Shown here: piece by piece, positions 23,683 to 31,741 of the stretch
Layout: every line of letters starts with the position of its first letter
Position numbering within the stretch: the stretch's first letter is position 1
DNA from: Gemmatimonadota bacterium
Lineage (GTDB): Bacteria; Latescibacterota; UBA2968; GCA-2709665
Length of the DNA stretch: 64,000 bases
NCBI GenBank assembly: GCA_028877215.1
Contig: JAPPFJ010000021.1
Span: 1-64,000, forward strand
Direction of reading: 5' to 3'
Made by a program: the position numbers and the translations under genes
The notes under the pieces: model-generated
Told to the model about the DNA's origin: nothing
The model's database searches: none
The model's input: only the letters and a program-made list of their open reading frames with translations

Positions 23683-24953
23683 AACCGGAACGGGTCCACG
23701 TGACGTATGCGCAGCCCGCGTCGCCGCGTTTCGAAGTGGAGATGATTACGGATACGGCGGGCCACCTGCAGACCGGAGGCAGCGGCGCGAGCTGCTGGGG
23801 GTACAACCAATCCAACGTCGTCCGTGCGGGCGAGGACGTCTATGCGCTGAGCTGGCGGGACGACATGACGCTTGTGGTGTTCCGGCGCGTCGACGACGGG
23901 CGGTGGGAGGCAAGCGACCCCCTGCCTCCTGTGCCGCAGAACGGCAACCTGCTTGTTGACGGCGCCGGTCGGCTGCACGTGATCGCGGGCGAGAACGCCA
24001 GCTACCACGCCATCTTCGACCCGCCCGGCCAGGTCGACACGTTTACGATTCAGGAATACGCCACCGCCGACAGCCGCTTTGGCGCGTCGATCGACGCCGC
24101 CGGCCGGATCTTTGTCGGCGGCGGGCTTCCAACCATGGCCTGGTACGTTCTGGACCCGGAAACAGGCTATCGTCCGGCGGCGTCGGGGAGCGTGACACAC
24201 GAGCAGAACCGCGGGTACAACTTCGTGATCCTCAACGGCTCCGAGGCGCATTCGATCTCCAGCGACGACTATTTCCTGGCGGGCGAGCAGTTTCCCAACC
24301 AGACGATAAAGCTGAGGGATCGGGAAACCGGCGAGATCAGCATGGTCGAGACGTCCCGCGGCATCTACCCTGTCCTGAAGGCCTATTATTACTACTGCCC
24401 GGACGTGTTCGAATCCCCGGAAGACTGGCGGATGACGGTTATCAGCGACGTGTCCGATACCTTCGACGGGCGCGCCAGGGGCACGACCGATCATCAGGAC
24501 CTGATGATGGATATGCGGGGGCGGGTACACTTCACGTACTACGAAAACCGGCAGCCGGCCACCACCGTCTGGGCGGGGCGGGGGCAGGACCCCGGGAACA
24601 GCCGCCTCTACCACGCGGTCGGGGAACCCGGCGGGCCGTTCGAACACTTCTGTATGGGCAACTTCAACGGAGGGCGGATCTACCAGGCGCCGGACGGCCG
24701 GTTTCACTACTTCTTGACGCGGGGGGGCAGAGGCAACGCGGAGGGGGTCTGGTACGCCGAAGGCGAAGACGGACGTTGGGACCGGATCAGCGAACCGGTT
24801 CAGTTGGAAATGCCGTCCCGGCTATGGCACTTTTTTACCAATACAGCGCGTGCCGGCGGAACCCATGCGCCCTTTATGGATTGCTACTGGACGGGGCCTT
24901 CCGAGCAGAACAGCAACGAGGTGTTCTACGGACGACTGACACCTCGCACGTAA
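23679..24953 (+). CDS. Uncharacterised BNR/propeller-like protein coupled to the ABC ATPase
   Basis: A 424-residue protein without a signal peptide. The pattern of short beta-strands with repeated phrases (LLVDGAGRLHVIAG, SIDAAGRIFVGGG, MMDMRGRVHFTYY, YQAPDGRFHYFLT) suggests a beta-propeller of the BNR/sialidase-like kind. The aromatic and charged residues that line the centre could bind sugars. I cannot name a family. GGAGG lies seven bases before the ATG, and that ATG overlaps the ATPase stop by ATGA, so the two are co-translated. A role in handling the imported oligosaccharide is plausible but not shown. Confidence 0.7.
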   Translation: MKPERVHVTYAQPASPRFEVEMITDTAGHLQTGGSGASCWGYNQSNVVRAGEDVYALSWRDDMTLVVFRRVDDGRWEASDPLPPVPQNGNLLVDGAGRLHVIAGENASYHAIFDPPGQVDTFTIQEYATADSRFGASIDAAGRIFVGGGLPTMAWYVLDPETGYRPAASGSVTHEQNRGYNFVILNGSEAHSISSDDYFLAGEQFPNQTIKLRDRETGEISMVETSRGIYPVLKAYYYYCPDVFESPEDWRMTVISDVSDTFDGRARGTTDHQDLMMDMRGRVHFTYYENRQPATTVWAGRGQDPGNSRLYHAVGEPGGPFEHFCMGNFNGGRIYQAPDGRFHYFLTRGGRGNAEGVWYAEGEDGRWDRISEPVQLEMPSRLWHFFTNTARAGGTHAPFMDCYWTGPSEQNSNEVFYGRLTPRT

Positions 24954-24996
24954 AATGCCGGACGCGAATTCCGGAAACGTGCGCCGGACGCGTCAA

Positions 24997-26481
24997 TCAG
25001 TTGTCTTCGAGGCGGGACAGGTCAGCGCGGGCGGCTTCGTCCGACGGGTCCAGCGCCAGGACGCGCTTCAGCGCCTTCCGTGCCGCATCCAGTCGTCCCG
25101 CCCGTTCGTAGAGCGCGGCGGCCCGGCCGAACGCCGCGGCCGCGTCCCTGGTCCGCCCCATGGAAGCGTAGATCCGACCGAGTCGATCGTGCAGTTCGGG
25201 GTTATCGGGCTGGCGCAGCGCCGCCCGTTCCAGAACGTCCAGCGTGTGCGCTTCCCCGGACAGCCGCTCGAATTCCGCCAGTTCACGTCTCCCTTCCTCG
25301 TGCCGTCCCTGAAGCATAAAGGCGCGCCCAAGGCCGTAGCGGGACCTTGCGTGATCCGGGTCCAGCGCGATCGCCCGCCGGAATGCCGCCTCCGCTTCGG
25401 TCAGGCTGCCCATCCTCAGCAGAACGTCACCCATCCCGAACCAGGCGCCTGCGTGTGACGGCGCGAATCGGACGGCCTCACGGTAAGCCTCGACCGCTTT
25501 CCGGTCCTCCGCGAGAGCGGCGTATGCCTCCGCAAGGGCCGACCGCGCGTCCGCGAAGTCGGGCGCCAGCCGGATTGCCCGTCGGAAGGCCGGAACGGCC
25601 TCAGCGGTCCGACCCAGAACCATCAGCGAACGGCCGAGCAGGAAGGGAGCGTCGGGGTTCGACGGGTCCGCTCTTTCCGCCTTCCGGAAGGCGTCGGCGG
25701 CACCGGAAGCGTTGTCTTTCGCGGCTTCGACGTCTCCCACCCCGAGCCACGCGGCCCCGGAGGCGGGGTCCAGCGCGGCGGCGCGGCGGTATGCATCCAA
25801 CGCCGGGTCAAGGTAGCGCTCGTGCTTATAGTAAGCCGCCAGTTCCAGCCAGGCCGGCAGCAGGCCGGGTTTCAGGACGACTGCCCGCTTCAGGGCCGCT
25901 TCGCCATCCGTGCCGTTGCCGAGCTTCAGTTCAACCGCGCCCAGCCGGTAATGAAGTTCCGCGCTGCGGGGCGCCAGTGTCACAGCGCGCCTGAATGCGG
26001 CCGCCGCTGCGGCGAGGTCGTTTCGCGCAACCGCGAGAAGCCCCAGGGCCCGGTGCGCGTCCGGCAGGTCCGGAGCGAGGTCCGCCGCGCGACGGTATGC
26101 GCGTCCCGCATCCTGAAGCCGTCCCATACGCTGGTAGACGGCGCCGAGAACCACGTGGGTGTGCCGGTAATCCGGCTCCAGACGGGCCGCGCGTTCCAGC
26201 ATCTGCGCGGCCTCTTCCAGCCGGCCCATCTGCGCGCGAAGGATGCCGAAATTGTGCCAGACCTGAGCCGATTGGGGCGCCAGTTCAGCGGCCCGCGCCA
26301 TTTCCCGTGAAGCGTCTTCCAACCTGCCCGCCCCGGCGAGTTCCAGCCCGGCCTCCAGCGCGTCGCGCGCAGCGGGCGGCATTTCCGTTGCCGCAGCTGT
26401 ATGGACGAAGCACAGCACGTCGGCACATGCTATCGCGAGGACTAAAGACGCTTTCAAGCAGCGCCTTGCGGCCCATTTCAT
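24997..26481 (-). CDS. Secreted tetratricopeptide (TPR) repeat protein
   Basis: A 494-residue protein with a signal peptide (LKASLVLAIACADVLCFVHTAAA, cleaved near residue 33). About 13 TPR units of 34 residues then run to the end (for example VWHNFGILRAQMGRLEEAAQ, then AHRALGLLAVARNDLAAAAA). It has no other domain. TPR arrays in the periplasm or outer membrane act as protein scaffolds. The ATG at 26481 is chosen over one 63 bp upstream: AGGAAAGGAC sits before it and it gives a proper signal peptide. It converges with the propeller gene, ending 43 bp after that gene's stop. The GWxTD protein at 35345 also has TPRs, but the two do not look like close paralogues. Confidence 0.85.
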   Translation of the reverse strand: MKWAARRCLKASLVLAIACADVLCFVHTAAATEMPPAARDALEAGLELAGAGRLEDASREMARAAELAPQSAQVWHNFGILRAQMGRLEEAAQMLERAARLEPDYRHTHVVLGAVYQRMGRLQDAGRAYRRAADLAPDLPDAHRALGLLAVARNDLAAAAAAFRRAVTLAPRSAELHYRLGAVELKLGNGTDGEAALKRAVVLKPGLLPAWLELAAYYKHERYLDPALDAYRRAAALDPASGAAWLGVGDVEAAKDNASGAADAFRKAERADPSNPDAPFLLGRSLMVLGRTAEAVPAFRRAIRLAPDFADARSALAEAYAALAEDRKAVEAYREAVRFAPSHAGAWFGMGDVLLRMGSLTEAEAAFRRAIALDPDHARSRYGLGRAFMLQGRHEEGRRELAEFERLSGEAHTLDVLERAALRQPDNPELHDRLGRIYASMGRTRDAAAAFGRAAALYERAGRLDAARKALKRVLALDPSDEAARADLSRLEDN

Positions 26482-27078
26482 CAGATTCGTCCTTTCCTGC
26501 GTATCAAGAATCCGGTCTCTGAATCTGCCGACCGGAAGCAGCAAATACAGCGATCAGCTGTCAGCATAAAGCGGGAAGACGTAAGCCGGGAGAGGGTAGA
26601 GATCGCATGCCGTGTAAGGTTTCTTCTCATGCCGCAGGCGAGTCGGAGGGACATATTGGCAAGGGCTTCTTCTACCGTCTTACGTCTTGCGTCTACCCGA
26701 TTCTCTCACCTCTACCGTCTCCCCGCCTTTCGAAAAAGAGCAAGGTAAAAGTTGTCGCACGGTGGTGGCGAGACACGGATCCGTCGCCGGAGAAGATACG
26801 TCAGGACATCGAACAGGCACAGACAAAAACCATCAGAGCAGCAGAGCTCGCTTCTTCGAGGCAGATCTTCGTCAAATTTATATAATCCGACCTATTAAGA
26901 ATCAGTCGATTTTCTCTTTGTTTTATGTTAAACCCGGCTTATATTCAGTATTGGTGAGATGCTTCAGGGATGGCCGGCGACGGAATCCTGAGGCGCCTTG
27001 CCGAATGACGGAATCCATCTTTACAGGCAAGTATAAAGGTCAACTTATGGCCGGAGTTCGGAAAGGAGGTCCGAAGTT
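26482..27078. other. Divergent intergenic region with palindromic element and AT-rich promoter-like stretch
   Basis: These 597 bp hold element R10 and, at about 26875-26960, an AT-rich stretch (TTTATATAATCC, TTTTATGTTAAACC, CTTATATTCAG) in an otherwise GC-rich setting. That is the likely promoter of the envelope block starting at 27079. The last 15 bases carry a strong GAAAGGAGGT ribosome binding site. No gene is supported. Confidence 0.5.
26571..26727 (+). repeat. Palindromic intergenic element, copy R10
   Basis: GCGGGAAGACGTAAGCCG at the left and CCGTCTCCCCGC at the right. The centre (ATGCCGTGTAAGG, CTTCTCATGCCGCAGGCGAG) is closest to R8. It is a longer copy, with an extra CTACCGTCTTACGTCTTGCG segment in the right arm. 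Confidence 0.7.
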
Positions 27079-27816
27079 ATGAAGGCAACGGGCATTCTCA
27101 GATTGGCGCTCGTCCCGGTCCTGGGCGCGTTTATTCTGTTCGGACTCGGCATCACGTCCGCCCCGTATGCGCAGGACATGCGATACGCGCTCGGCGTCCA
27201 CGCATCCGCGTTGCGGCCTGCCGGTCCGCTCAAGGGTTGGTACAATATTTCGCCGGCGTTTGTCGGGCAGTTGACGTACCAGGTGTCCGACAGAACGATG
27301 ACGGAAGTGGAAGTGACGTACTCGCCGCTGACGGACGCCGGCCTGTCCGACCGGCAGTTCACCTGGCATAACGGACTCGGGGCCGCGAACGGGTCCAGGA
27401 TAAAGAGTCCCGGCGCCGAGGCGAATATGTGGATCGGCGGCATCGTGGTCAACGGTCTGCGCAGTTTCAAGCCCGATGAAGTCGGACAGAGCGTTCCGTA
27501 CATTGCTGCCGGCATCGGGTTTTTAAGGTATACCCACGAAGTATCGGGTCTGATCTGGCCGGGGCAGGTGGGCGAACAGATCAGGACGGATGCGCAGGGC
27601 ATGGTGGAAACTACGGTCGACGAGGACGTGGCGCTGTCGATTAACACCGGGCTGGGCTTTTACCGGCGCACGTCGGATCAGTTCCTCGTGGATTTCAGGC
27701 TCCGCTGGAACGTATCAATGGGCGAATTGAGGCCCTACGAAGACTGGGAGCTGAAGAAGACGTTTCCGATCTTCAGTTTCAACCTGATGGTCGGCGTCAA
27801 GTACTTCATGCGTTAA
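27079..27816 (+). CDS. Outer-membrane beta-barrel-like protein
   Basis: A 245-residue protein with a signal peptide (LALVPVLGAFILFGLGITSAPYAQ). After it, amphipathic strands alternate with turns (MTEVEVTYSPL, VALSINTGLGFYRR, FLVDFRLRWNVSM) and the chain ends FNLMVGVKYFMR, close to the aromatic C-terminus of outer-membrane barrels. No specific family is recognised. It has a very strong GGAGGT ribosome binding site. Its stop TAA is followed at once by the ATG of the next gene, so the two are probably co-translated. It opens the envelope block that leads to the TonB receptor. Confidence 0.7.
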   Translation: MKATGILRLALVPVLGAFILFGLGITSAPYAQDMRYALGVHASALRPAGPLKGWYNISPAFVGQLTYQVSDRTMTEVEVTYSPLTDAGLSDRQFTWHNGLGAANGSRIKSPGAEANMWIGGIVVNGLRSFKPDEVGQSVPYIAAGIGFLRYTHEVSGLIWPGQVGEQIRTDAQGMVETTVDEDVALSINTGLGFYRRTSDQFLVDFRLRWNVSMGELRPYEDWELKKTFPIFSFNLMVGVKYFMR

Positions 27817-28482
27817 ATGGGCGCCCGGACCGCAGCGGTTGTACTTGTGCTCGTCTTCGTGGCCCGACCGGAAACGGAGGCGCGGCCCAAGAGGGTGTAC
27901 CAGGTCCCCAATGCCAACGCGGCCCGGTGCCGCACATGCCACCTGGATCGCGGCAGGACAACGACAAGGCTGGACATCCCGCTTTCCGAGTTGACGCATG
28001 AGGCAAGCAACGAAGGCGACGCGGTCTGCGCAAGCTGCCACACGTACACGGCCGGCGGCGGTCCTCTGAACGCCTTCGGAGTGACGATAAAGAGCGGGTT
28101 TCTTTCCCAGGCCGGGTATACCGGAAACGTCGTGTGGGGGCCGAGCCTGGCGCAGCTTGACTCGGACCGGGACGGATTTACGAACGGAATGGAACTCGGC
28201 GATCCGGCGGGCGCATGGCGGGTCGGCGACCCGGCGCCGGGCCGGATCCTGTCGTTGAGTAATCCCGGCGTGTTCAGCAGCGTTCCCGTGAATTCGCGTC
28301 ACCGATCGGACTTCAATGCGGACGGCAAGGTCGACTTTGCGGACTTCGAAAGTTTCGCCGGGGCATTCGGAAGGAGCCGGGGCGACGCGGAATTCAATCC
28401 GGTTTTCGACCTGAACGGAGACGAAACCATAAACTTCCAGGACTTTATCAGTTTCGCCGGGGACTTCGGCGCCGGCGGGTGA
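27817..28482 (+). CDS. Secreted protein with two CxxCH motifs, temptin-like and dockerin-like regions
   Basis: A 221-residue protein with a short hydrophobic N-terminal signal. C38-RT-C41-H42 and C71-AS-C74-H75 are CxxCH motifs, which in the periplasm normally bind c-type haem. The part from CHTYTAGGGPLNAFG to LDSDRDGFTNGMELGDP (75-130) has the layout of the temptin domain: GGGP..N.FG, then a calcium-binding DSDxDGxTNGxELGDP. Residues 165-216 carry two dockerin-like calcium loops (DFNADGKVDFADF and DLNGDETINFQDF). No ribosome binding site precedes the ATG, which follows directly on the stop of the barrel gene, so it depends on coupling. Its role is unknown; the combination is unusual. Confidence 0.7.
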   Translation: MGARTAAVVLVLVFVARPETEARPKRVYQVPNANAARCRTCHLDRGRTTTRLDIPLSELTHEASNEGDAVCASCHTYTAGGGPLNAFGVTIKSGFLSQAGYTGNVVWGPSLAQLDSDRDGFTNGMELGDPAGAWRVGDPAPGRILSLSNPGVFSSVPVNSRHRSDFNADGKVDFADFESFAGAFGRSRGDAEFNPVFDLNGDETINFQDFISFAGDFGAGG

Positions 28483-28617
28483 ATGCGTCCCCGGAGACTG
28501 CTTGAATCCACTTCAACCGGTTTGTCAACGGGAAGGACCGCCTATGGAGAGGATCGTAAAGAGACGAGAATTCGACGGTTGGATCGCACACGGATCTATC
28601 AGCTAAGGAGTTGGCGT

Positions 28618-31600
28618 ATGAGGCGTGGATTTTTGGTTTTGGGCATCATTGCGGCGCTATGCCTGCTGGCGGAGCCTGCGCAGTCCCAGACCTTCTACGG
28701 CAAGATTACCGGACAGGTGACCGACGCGGACGGCGAGACCCTGCCCGGAGCCAACGTCGTGGTGGAAGGGACGCGCTTCGGAGCGACGTCCGACAGCGAA
28801 GGGTATTACGTCATCATCGGTGTCGAGCCCGGGCTATACACCCTGAAGGCATCGATTGTCGGTTACGAGGCGGTGATTCGGGAGCGGGTCAAGGTGGCCG
28901 CGGGCCTGACCACGGTGTCCGACTTTACACTTCGGGAATCGGCGCTGGAGGCCGCGGAAATCGTGGTGAGGGCCGAGCGGCCCCTGGTGGAGGTGGACCG
29001 GACGTCCAGCGAGGCGAAGATATCCTCGCAGGAGATCGAACAGGTACCCATCATCAGAGGCGTCAGGGAGCACCTGCAGTACGCGGTGGGTACGAACGTG
29101 AACGACAGTCCCGGCAACGGCGTGCGCATCCGGCATATGAGCTATTATTCGATGCGCGCGGCACAGACCTGGACCTTCGACGGCATCGAGTTGATGAACC
29201 TGGACACCTCGCAGCAGACGGGCGTCCGGCAATACACGAATCTGCCGGTTACAGCCGTCGGTGAGATGGGGCTGGTCAGGGGCGGGGCGGACGCCTCGCA
29301 GGCCTCGTCGCCCGCGGGGGTGGTGAACATCATCAGCCGGGAGGGTACGCGGATCTACCGCGGCGGCCTCGACTTCCGGGTGGAATTGCCCGGCAAGCGG
29401 CACCGCGGCGCCAATGTGTACGACGCCACGCCGGGGCAGCGCGGAGGGGCGAATGGGTACTGGCGCGACAGGCTGCAGTGGAACAACCCCGAATGGGTGA
29501 ACGAGCAGGATCCGGAAACCGGACAGCAGATCCACGTCAAGCAGGACTACGAGAGTTCGGTCGGACATTTCGTGGAGGGATGGGTCAGCGGTCCTCTGGG
29601 CGAGAACGCCACGTTCGTGGTGAGCGGTAAAACCAGCCGCGCCAAAATCAACCTGCCTTCACCCACGCTGACGGGGCTGCGACAGCACAGCATCTTCGGA
29701 AAAATCAGCTTCACCCCGTCGCCGAACCTCAAGGTCAAGGTGGGCTTCAACCAGTCCAACGAGCCCACGTTCTTCGGCGACGCCAACCGTTCGGTGGGCG
29801 GCAATCTCTTCCTCATCAACGGCACGACCGGGTACCAGCAGAACCGGGTCAACCGAATCTTCTACGTAACGGGCACCCAGAGCATCAACCCCCGGATGTT
29901 CCACGAATTCCAGGTGGGGTATTTCGGCACGAAGACGGACCCGGGCGAAGACGTGGACGCCACGACAACCTCATGGCGAAGGGACAAGCTGGGTCAGTTC
30001 AATATAGACCGGGAACGAAGGCGCATCGTCGTGGAAGACAACAACAGGTACAGCCTGCGGTACGACTTCACCGGTCAGCTCACCCGGCGAAATCTCTTCA
30101 AGGCCGGTTTCGTGTTTCAGAACATGAACAATCTCAACTGGGACTACAACCGGTCCAGCGCGACCAACGCCACGCTCAAGATCATGGCCGGCAACAGCGA
30201 GCCCGGCAAGCGGTATACGGTGAACCGGCTGGCTGCGTACGTGGACGAAAAGCTGGAGTTCCAGGGCCTCGTGCTGCACGCCGGCCTGCGCTTCGACAGC
30301 TTCTGGGGCGGGCCCGAACGGACCTTGTCCGGCTTCATGAAGACTTTGCCGGGCTGGAGGACCTACAAGGCCTGGCGCACGGGGCGGGTGCCGCTGGCGA
30401 AGACCCGGCCGATGACGAGCCTGTCGCCGAGGATCGGTCTGTCACATCCGATCACGGAACGGTCCACCGTGCGGTACTCCTACGGTGTGTACTACAAGCC
30501 ACCACAATTCTCACTGCTGTGGCTGGAACCATGGACCACGTCCGACGCCCAGAACCACCCCGAACTGGACGACGTCTGGTTCGATCTGAACTGGATCGGG
30601 GGCGGGCAGTGGCGCCTCGACGGCGGGTACCAGAATCCGGGAGGGCTGCCAAACACGGCCGAGTTTGAGGTAACCGGTGAGTGGAACTTCGTCAGCGACT
30701 TCGTGATGGAGCTTTCCACCTACTACCGCCGGACCGAACGCGTCGGCTCCGGTGGCGTCCATTATTTCCGGGACCCGGTACAGACCCTTACCTACGTCGG
30801 CCACCGTGGGCCGAATGCCCGCCTGGAAACCAAGGGAATCGAGCTGGGGTTCACGAAGGCATTTTCCAACAATTTCTCATTCCGGGTGGGTCTGGACGTG
30901 AGTTGGGCGCTCTTCAACTGGTCGGGCGGCTCCCAGCTTGTCATCAACACGTATCCTGACTCCAATTACATCGCCAGTTCAAAGTACTTTATGGTGGATG
31001 CAAACGACGAAATCGTGCGGCTGACCGACGAAGAAATCCGGACGATCGGCCACAGGGCGAACGAGGTGATCCGCAAGAAACAGGCGGACGGGACGACTTT
31101 CGTCGGGGGGTGGGGCACGAACCGGCTCGATGCGATACGTCCCTGGAGCGAATATCCCGGCCTGAGCGAATCCGAGAAGCAGGACATGCAGAACCTGTGG
31201 TTCGAGGACGTGTGGCGCCAGGTGGACGCGTTCCGCGGACAGCCGCCCACCACGAATGCCTCCTTCCAGTTCCTCTGGTCCACGCCGATGGACTGGGGGC
31301 CGGGCGAAGAAATCGGGGGCGCCAAGATCCTGGGCGGCATCCAGGCCAACGTGGTCTGGAGGCTGGACAACGGGCGGCAGTTCCAGATCACCCTGCCCGG
31401 GACGAGCGTGCAGACCGTCCGCAACCGTCCGATTTTCGTCCGGACCGACCTTAACTTCCAGAAGTCGTTCAGGATCGGGGAAACCACCCCCACGTTGTAC
31501 GCGGAGGTGTTCAACCTGTTCAATACCTTCTACGACGGCTCCTCCGGCTCCAACTATGTGCGCTGGGGCCTGAAGAAGCCCACGCCGAACGACACCAATT

Positions 31601-31680
31601 ACCTGAAGTACGGCGACTCGAATTTCAGGCGCGGCGGAACGCCGAGGTACGTGAATGCGGGCGTGCGGATCGGTTTCTAG
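28618..31680 (+). CDS. TonB-dependent outer-membrane receptor with carboxypeptidase-regulatory-like N-terminal domain (SusC-like)
   Basis: A 1020-residue receptor. Residues 1-23 are a signal peptide. Residues 26-110 are the CarboxypepD_reg-like domain (GKITGQVTDADGETLPGANV, YYVIIGVEPGLYTL) typical of SusC-like receptors. The plug follows (SQEIEQVPIIRGVREHLQY, AVGEMGLVRGGADASQASS), then a beta-barrel of about 770 residues ending in GVRIGF with a terminal aromatic. It would import a large substrate with energy from TonB (gene at 39159). The ATG at 28618 has AAGGAG upstream; an earlier in-frame ATG would add 45 residues before the signal peptide. A T9SS-CTD protein and a PorV-like protein follow. 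Confidence 0.9.
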   Translation: MRRGFLVLGIIAALCLLAEPAQSQTFYGKITGQVTDADGETLPGANVVVEGTRFGATSDSEGYYVIIGVEPGLYTLKASIVGYEAVIRERVKVAAGLTTVSDFTLRESALEAAEIVVRAERPLVEVDRTSSEAKISSQEIEQVPIIRGVREHLQYAVGTNVNDSPGNGVRIRHMSYYSMRAAQTWTFDGIELMNLDTSQQTGVRQYTNLPVTAVGEMGLVRGGADASQASSPAGVVNIISREGTRIYRGGLDFRVELPGKRHRGANVYDATPGQRGGANGYWRDRLQWNNPEWVNEQDPETGQQIHVKQDYESSVGHFVEGWVSGPLGENATFVVSGKTSRAKINLPSPTLTGLRQHSIFGKISFTPSPNLKVKVGFNQSNEPTFFGDANRSVGGNLFLINGTTGYQQNRVNRIFYVTGTQSINPRMFHEFQVGYFGTKTDPGEDVDATTTSWRRDKLGQFNIDRERRRIVVEDNNRYSLRYDFTGQLTRRNLFKAGFVFQNMNNLNWDYNRSSATNATLKIMAGNSEPGKRYTVNRLAAYVDEKLEFQGLVLHAGLRFDSFWGGPERTLSGFMKTLPGWRTYKAWRTGRVPLAKTRPMTSLSPRIGLSHPITERSTVRYSYGVYYKPPQFSLLWLEPWTTSDAQNHPELDDVWFDLNWIGGGQWRLDGGYQNPGGLPNTAEFEVTGEWNFVSDFVMELSTYYRRTERVGSGGVHYFRDPVQTLTYVGHRGPNARLETKGIELGFTKAFSNNFSFRVGLDVSWALFNWSGGSQLVINTYPDSNYIASSKYFMVDANDEIVRLTDEEIRTIGHRANEVIRKKQADGTTFVGGWGTNRLDAIRPWSEYPGLSESEKQDMQNLWFEDVWRQVDAFRGQPPTTNASFQFLWSTPMDWGPGEEIGGAKILGGIQANVVWRLDNGRQFQITLPGTSVQTVRNRPIFVRTDLNFQKSFRIGETTPTLYAEVFNLFNTFYDGSSGSNYVRWGLKKPTPNDTNYLKYGDSNFRRGGTPRYVNAGVRIGF

Positions 31681-31741
31681 GTATGTATCTGATGCCGGGG
31701 CGGCGCGGCTGCCCCGGCGCAAACAGGCGGGGAGAAAATCA

